Of a DNA stretch of 42,427 nt, positions 40,029 through 42,427 are shown in pieces (within the stretch, counting starts at the first letter, position 1; every line of letters begins with the position of its first letter). The translations under genes were made by a program, and so were the position numbers. The notes under the pieces were generated by a model. The model did no database searches. It worked only from the letters and a program-made list of their open reading frames with translations, and was not told the origin of the DNA. This DNA comes from JBHENW01 sp046261875 (lineage in GTDB: Bacteria; Acidobacteriota; Thermoanaerobaculia; UBA5066; Gp7-AA6), in contig JBHENW010000076.1 of NCBI GenBank assembly GCA_046261875.1, positions 1 to 42,427 on the forward strand. Reading direction: 5' to 3'.

Positions 40029-41480
40029 TCAGACCACCGGCATCGACCGCGTGATCCCCGCCCGCGACTGCACTTCCCGGACCGCCTCGGCCAGCAGCCG
40101 GATTCCCCGATCGATCTGACGCTTGTCCACGCGCGTGACGCAGACCCGCAGCGCCGGGACGTCCTCTCCCGCCGCGTCGAACTCCGCCCCGGCCGCGACG
40201 GCGACCCCGCGGGCCCCCGCCGCCTCCGAAACGCTCCGCCCCGACACCCCTTCCGGCAGATGGAGCCAGAAGAGGGGGTTCCCGACCTCTCCGCCCCACC
40301 ATGTCACCTCGGGAAGGTGCGCGCGGAACGCCCGAACCGCCGAGATCCGGCACATCTCCACCTCCAGGCTCCGGTTGCGCCGCGCCTTGCGATCGGCGCC
40401 GGCGCGGAGGAACGCCGCAATGGCCGCCTGCAGCGGCAGCGGCGTCTGGAAGTCGGCCGTCTGCTTGACCCGGGCGATCAGCTCGATGACCGGCCCGGGG
40501 GCCGCGATCCACCCGATCCGGAAGCCGGGAACGAGATCTTTCGAGAGCGTCCCCAGCCAGACCACCCGATCCGGGTTCGAGGAGGCCAGCGGCGGCACGC
40601 CGGATTCCGGCTCCTCGTATCCGTCTTCGATGACCAGGGCACCCGCGGCGAGCGCCTTGTCCAGAAGCTCCGCCCGCTTCTCCGCGGAGGCCGTGATGCC
40701 CGTAGGGTTCTGTCGCTCGGGCATCACGTAGACGAGCTTGATCCGCCGGCCCGACAGAGAGGAGGCGTCGGGTCCGTCGGGTTCCATCGGGAGCGGATGA
40801 ATTGCGACCCCGGCGAACCGCGCGATGGAAAGCGCGCCCGGATAGGTCGGGGACTCCATGGCGACGACGTCGCCGGGATCCGTGAACGTGCGGAAGAGCA
40901 GATCGAGCCCCTGCTGGGCGCCGCTCGTCACGAGGACTTCATCGGCTGTGCGCTGGATGCCGTGCCCGGCGAGTCGCCGGCAGATCTCCAGGCGCAGTTC
41001 TTCCAGCCCCAGCGGAGGCGCGTACTGCCAGAGGTCCGTGCGCCGGCTCCACGTATGGGCGAGGGTCCGGGTGAAGTCTTGGAGGGGGAAAAAACGCTCG
41101 TCGGGGGTCAGGCGAGAGAAGTCGGCGACCAGGGGAGCAGAAGGCATGGCGGGGCGCTCCTGCCGGATCCCAGCGGCGCGCAGGGAGACGAGATCGGCGA
41201 GCTGAAACTCGGGAATTCCTGCCGGACCGCGCACGACCGTCCCGCTGCCCACCCGGGTCGAGATCTTCTGCTCCTGCGCCAGCTTGCGGTAGGCGGCCTG
41301 CACGGTCCCGCGATTGACGGAAAGGGCCGTCGCGAGGTCCCGGGTCGTGGGGAGGCGGTCGCCGGGCCGCAGCGTTCCGTTCTCGATCAGGCGCGCGAGC
41401 GTCGCGTGGATCTGATCCGCCAGAGGCTGTCGGAGGCTGCGGTCGAGCGCGAAGGCAGCGCGATCCAATTGGCCTGTCAC
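40029..41480 (-). CDS. pdxR: MocR/PdxR-type regulator (GntR winged helix fused to aminotransferase fold)
   Basis: A 483-residue MocR-family regulator. Residues ~15-80 are a GntR winged helix (LADQIHATLARLIENGTLRP, LPTTRDLATALSVNRGTVQ). After a linker comes a class I aminotransferase domain with SGAQQGLDLLF, MPERQNPTGI and the PLP Lys in GTLSKDLVPGFRIGW. PdxR proteins sense PLP and control pdxST. The GTG at 41480 lies seven bases after TACAAT. The gene sits upstream of and in the same direction as pdxS with a 14-nt gap, whereas PdxR is more often divergent, so regulator and enzymes would share a transcript. Confidence 0.88.
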   Translation of the reverse strand: MTGQLDRAAFALDRSLRQPLADQIHATLARLIENGTLRPGDRLPTTRDLATALSVNRGTVQAAYRKLAQEQKISTRVGSGTVVRGPAGIPEFQLADLVSLRAAGIRQERPAMPSAPLVADFSRLTPDERFFPLQDFTRTLAHTWSRRTDLWQYAPPLGLEELRLEICRRLAGHGIQRTADEVLVTSGAQQGLDLLFRTFTDPGDVVAMESPTYPGALSIARFAGVAIHPLPMEPDGPDASSLSGRRIKLVYVMPERQNPTGITASAEKRAELLDKALAAGALVIEDGYEEPESGVPPLASSNPDRVVWLGTLSKDLVPGFRIGWIAAPGPVIELIARVKQTADFQTPLPLQAAIAAFLRAGADRKARRNRSLEVEMCRISAVRAFRAHLPEVTWWGGEVGNPLFWLHLPEGVSGRSVSEAAGARGVAVAAGAEFDAAGEDVPALRVCVTRVDKRQIDRGIRLLAEAVREVQSRAGITRSMPVV

Positions 41481-41493
41481 TCATCCAATTGTA
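41463..41493 (-). promoter_or_regulatory. Direct repeats over the pdxR -10 box and start codon
   Basis: ATCCAATTG occurs at 41463-41471 and 41483-41491, exactly 20 bp (about two helical turns) apart. Between and around them lie TACAAT (41488-41493 on the minus strand, with the TGG extension) and the GTG at 41480. MocR proteins are known to bind direct repeats, so this is a good candidate for autoregulation of the whole pdx unit. Confidence 0.55.
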
Positions 41494-41587
41494 CCAGCGA
41501 GTCCGCGATGTCGAGCGGAAAAAAGAAGCTTCCCAGGCTTGAAGAAAGTCTGTCGACGAGCGCCGGGAGTCGCCCGGAGGCTCTCCG

Positions 41588-41652
41588 CTACTCAGTAGTC
41601 TTTTTTCGTAAAACTCAAAGGCTTGAAGTGGTTATAAAAATACTACTGTAGT
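41588..41652. other. AT-rich intergenic stretch with two 11-bp palindromes
   Basis: Between DUF507 and pdxR, much lower in G+C than the rest. CTACTCAGTAG at 41588-41598 is followed by TCTTTTTT on the plus strand, and ACTACTGTAGT at 41642-41652 is followed by ATTTTTAT on the minus strand. The second could be a weak terminator for DUF507. A 10-bp direct repeat, AGGCTTGAAG, flanks part of it (41535-41544 and 41619-41628). No ORF of substance. Confidence 0.35.
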
Positions 41653-41669
41653 TTCCAAGTTCACGCAGC

Positions 41670-41936
41670 CTACGCTCCATGTTTCTGGAGTTCCTCCTCC
41701 AGGCGTTGGGCGAAAAGGTATTCCGCGTCCCGCGGAGCGATGTTCTTGCGCTTCGCGAGGGAGGCCTGGACCTTTTCCTCGATCGCGTCGAGCTCCTTGT
41801 AGCTGTCCGTAAGCACCCTCGCGATCGCGCGCCGGACGGTCTCGTCATCGGCGCGCTGAATCAGGTTCATGTTGTCCTTCAGCTTTCGCGTGATGACGCG
41901 CGAAAGGTAGAGGATCCGGTCGGCCGAGATCTTCAT
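41670..41936 (-). CDS. DUF507 family protein
   Basis: An 88-residue helical protein starting MKISADRILYLSRVITRKL, matching the N-terminus of DUF507 (PF04368). RADDETVRRAIARVL, ELDAIEEKVQASLAKRKN and PRDAEYLFAQRLEEELQKHG complete it. The many charged residues in heptad-like order suggest an all-helical fold. No function is established for the family. The ATG at 41936 overlaps the stop of the transaldolase-like gene (ATGA) and sets the start. An AT-rich stretch follows. Confidence 0.85.
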   Translation of the reverse strand: MKISADRILYLSRVITRKLKDNMNLIQRADDETVRRAIARVLTDSYKELDAIEEKVQASLAKRKNIAPRDAEYLFAQRLEEELQKHGA

Positions 41937-42427
41937 TCGGTCCCCGCTCCGTTGCGCGCCATCGGATGGCGATAGAGCTGCTCGAGCACGCCGGCAGGCA
42001 CCGTCGCGACGTCCGCGCCCATCAGGGCAGCATCCAGGACGTGGATCGGGTTGCGGAGCTGGGAAACGACGATCTGGGTCTGGAAGCCATAGTTGTCGTA
42101 GATCCGGATCACCTGCTCGACCAGGTCCATCCCGATGACACCCACGTCGTCGAGCGGACCCACCGCCGGCGCCACGTAGCTCACGTTGGACTTCGCGGCG
42201 ACCAGGGCCTGGGCGGCGGAGTAGCAACCGGCGGCGCAGACGGCGACCTGGTCCTGCGCGAGCAAACGCGCCACGCGCAACCCCTCCGGCTGGGCCGGTA
42301 GCTGGATGACGACGTCCTTGCCGAGCTTGGCCAGCTCCCGGGCCTCCTTGTACATCCCCTTCGCGTCCCCGGGCGCGGGCTCGACGAGGATGGGACCGTC
42401 CGCGATGGATGACATCTCCCGCACCGC
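41933..42427 (-). CDS. Transaldolase/fructose-6-phosphate aldolase-like protein, N-terminus outside window, Schiff-base Lys replaced
   Basis: The C-terminal ~164 residues of a transaldolase-family barrel; the frame is open to the window edge, so the start is missing. VREMSSIADGPILVE, EGLRVARLLAQDQVAVCAAG, YSAAQALVAAKSNVSYVAPAVGPLDDVG and ALMGADVATVPAGVLEQL match TalC/FSA. In those enzymes the catalytic Lys lies in VVKIP or VVKVP; here the codons read GTC ATC CAG CTA CCG, giving VIQLP with Gln. The protein should therefore not form the usual Schiff base and may have another role or be inactive. Overlaps DUF507 by 4 nt. Confidence 0.8.
   Translation of the reverse strand, partial: AVREMSSIADGPILVEPAPGDAKGMYKEARELAKLGKDVVIQLPAQPEGLRVARLLAQDQVAVCAAGCYSAAQALVAAKSNVSYVAPAVGPLDDVGVIGMDLVEQVIRIYDNYGFQTQIVVSQLRNPIHVLDAALMGADVATVPAGVLEQLYRHPMARNGAGTE

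Noticed and set aside
41588..41606. Plus-strand terminator (CTACTCAGTAG then TCTTTTTT)
   Set aside because: There is no plus-strand gene for several kilobases upstream, and the stem is short; kept only as part of an AT-rich structured gap.
1..42427. tRNA, rRNA, CRISPR or riboswitch
   Set aside because: I looked for T-loop (GGTTCGAATCC-type) sequences, regularly spaced repeats and conserved riboswitch cores and found none that hold up by eye; a covariance search was not possible.

Overview
This is a GC-rich (roughly 70% G+C by eye) bacterial chromosomal segment, densely packed with genes on both strands. There is no rRNA, tRNA, CRISPR array, insertion sequence or phage gene that I can see. 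The gene content points to a Gram-negative, diderm bacterium: Mpl, an outer-membrane barrel protein ending in Phe, several lipoproteins, SCO plus cytochrome c. The assortment (TrmFO, HslUV, DUF507, DUF3052-like, DUF4198, a HExxH/PD40/barrel protein, PdxST) looks to me like Acidobacteriota, possibly a Thermoanaerobaculia-like lineage. That taxonomic call is inference, not something the sequence proves.

Layout. 1-7405 (+): the 3' part of mpl, then a surface-glycan style run of a YfhO-like membrane protein, a Dpm1-type glycosyltransferase, a methyltransferase and a GT39-like membrane protein. 7248-10544 (-): dapF, a fumarylacetoacetate-hydrolase-fold enzyme, a small membrane-anchored protein and a second polytopic GT39-like protein, with 4-nt overlaps. 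10567-15875 (-): xerC, an S41 protease lipoprotein, hslV, hslU and an FN3 lipoprotein gene interrupted by one in-frame TAG. 16124-16834 (+): short DUF1015-like protein. 16842-21679 (-): a DUF3052-like gene, trmFO, a threonine/serine dehydratase, a DUF4198 protein, SCO with a CusF-like domain, and cytochrome c. 21774-25078 (+): a glycosyltransferase, a radical SAM enzyme and a secreted amidohydrolase. 25124-26333 (-): a methyltransferase and a DoxX-like protein. 26421-27575 (+): an AI-2E-family permease. 27572-31445 (-): dprA and topA. 31587-36559 (+): a TPR lipoprotein, a secreted envelope protein, a 967-residue metalloprotease-propeller-barrel protein and an MBL-fold phosphodiesterase-like enzyme. 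36556-42427 (-): a transaldolase-like gene (cut by the window edge), DUF507, then a MocR-type regulator followed co-directionally by pdxS, pdxT, an enoyl-CoA hydratase-like gene and an arylamine N-acetyltransferase-like/SRPBCC fusion.

Cross-cutting signals. Eleven transcription units have a TANNNT hexamer 6-10 nt before the start codon, so their transcripts would start at, or within a few bases of, the start codon (leaderless mRNAs). A ~148-bp intergenic repeat occurs twice, at 15968 and 35625. Each copy begins with the same 42-nt hairpin and ends in the TACAAT box that lies 9 nt before a start codon, so it looks like a dispersed promoter-carrying cassette. Within operons the genes are mostly joined by ATGA/GTGA overlaps. 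Two genes lack a normal start codon where homology demands one; for one of them an AUC codon with well-placed Shine-Dalgarno bases fits. The transaldolase-like protein has Gln where the Schiff-base Lys is expected.
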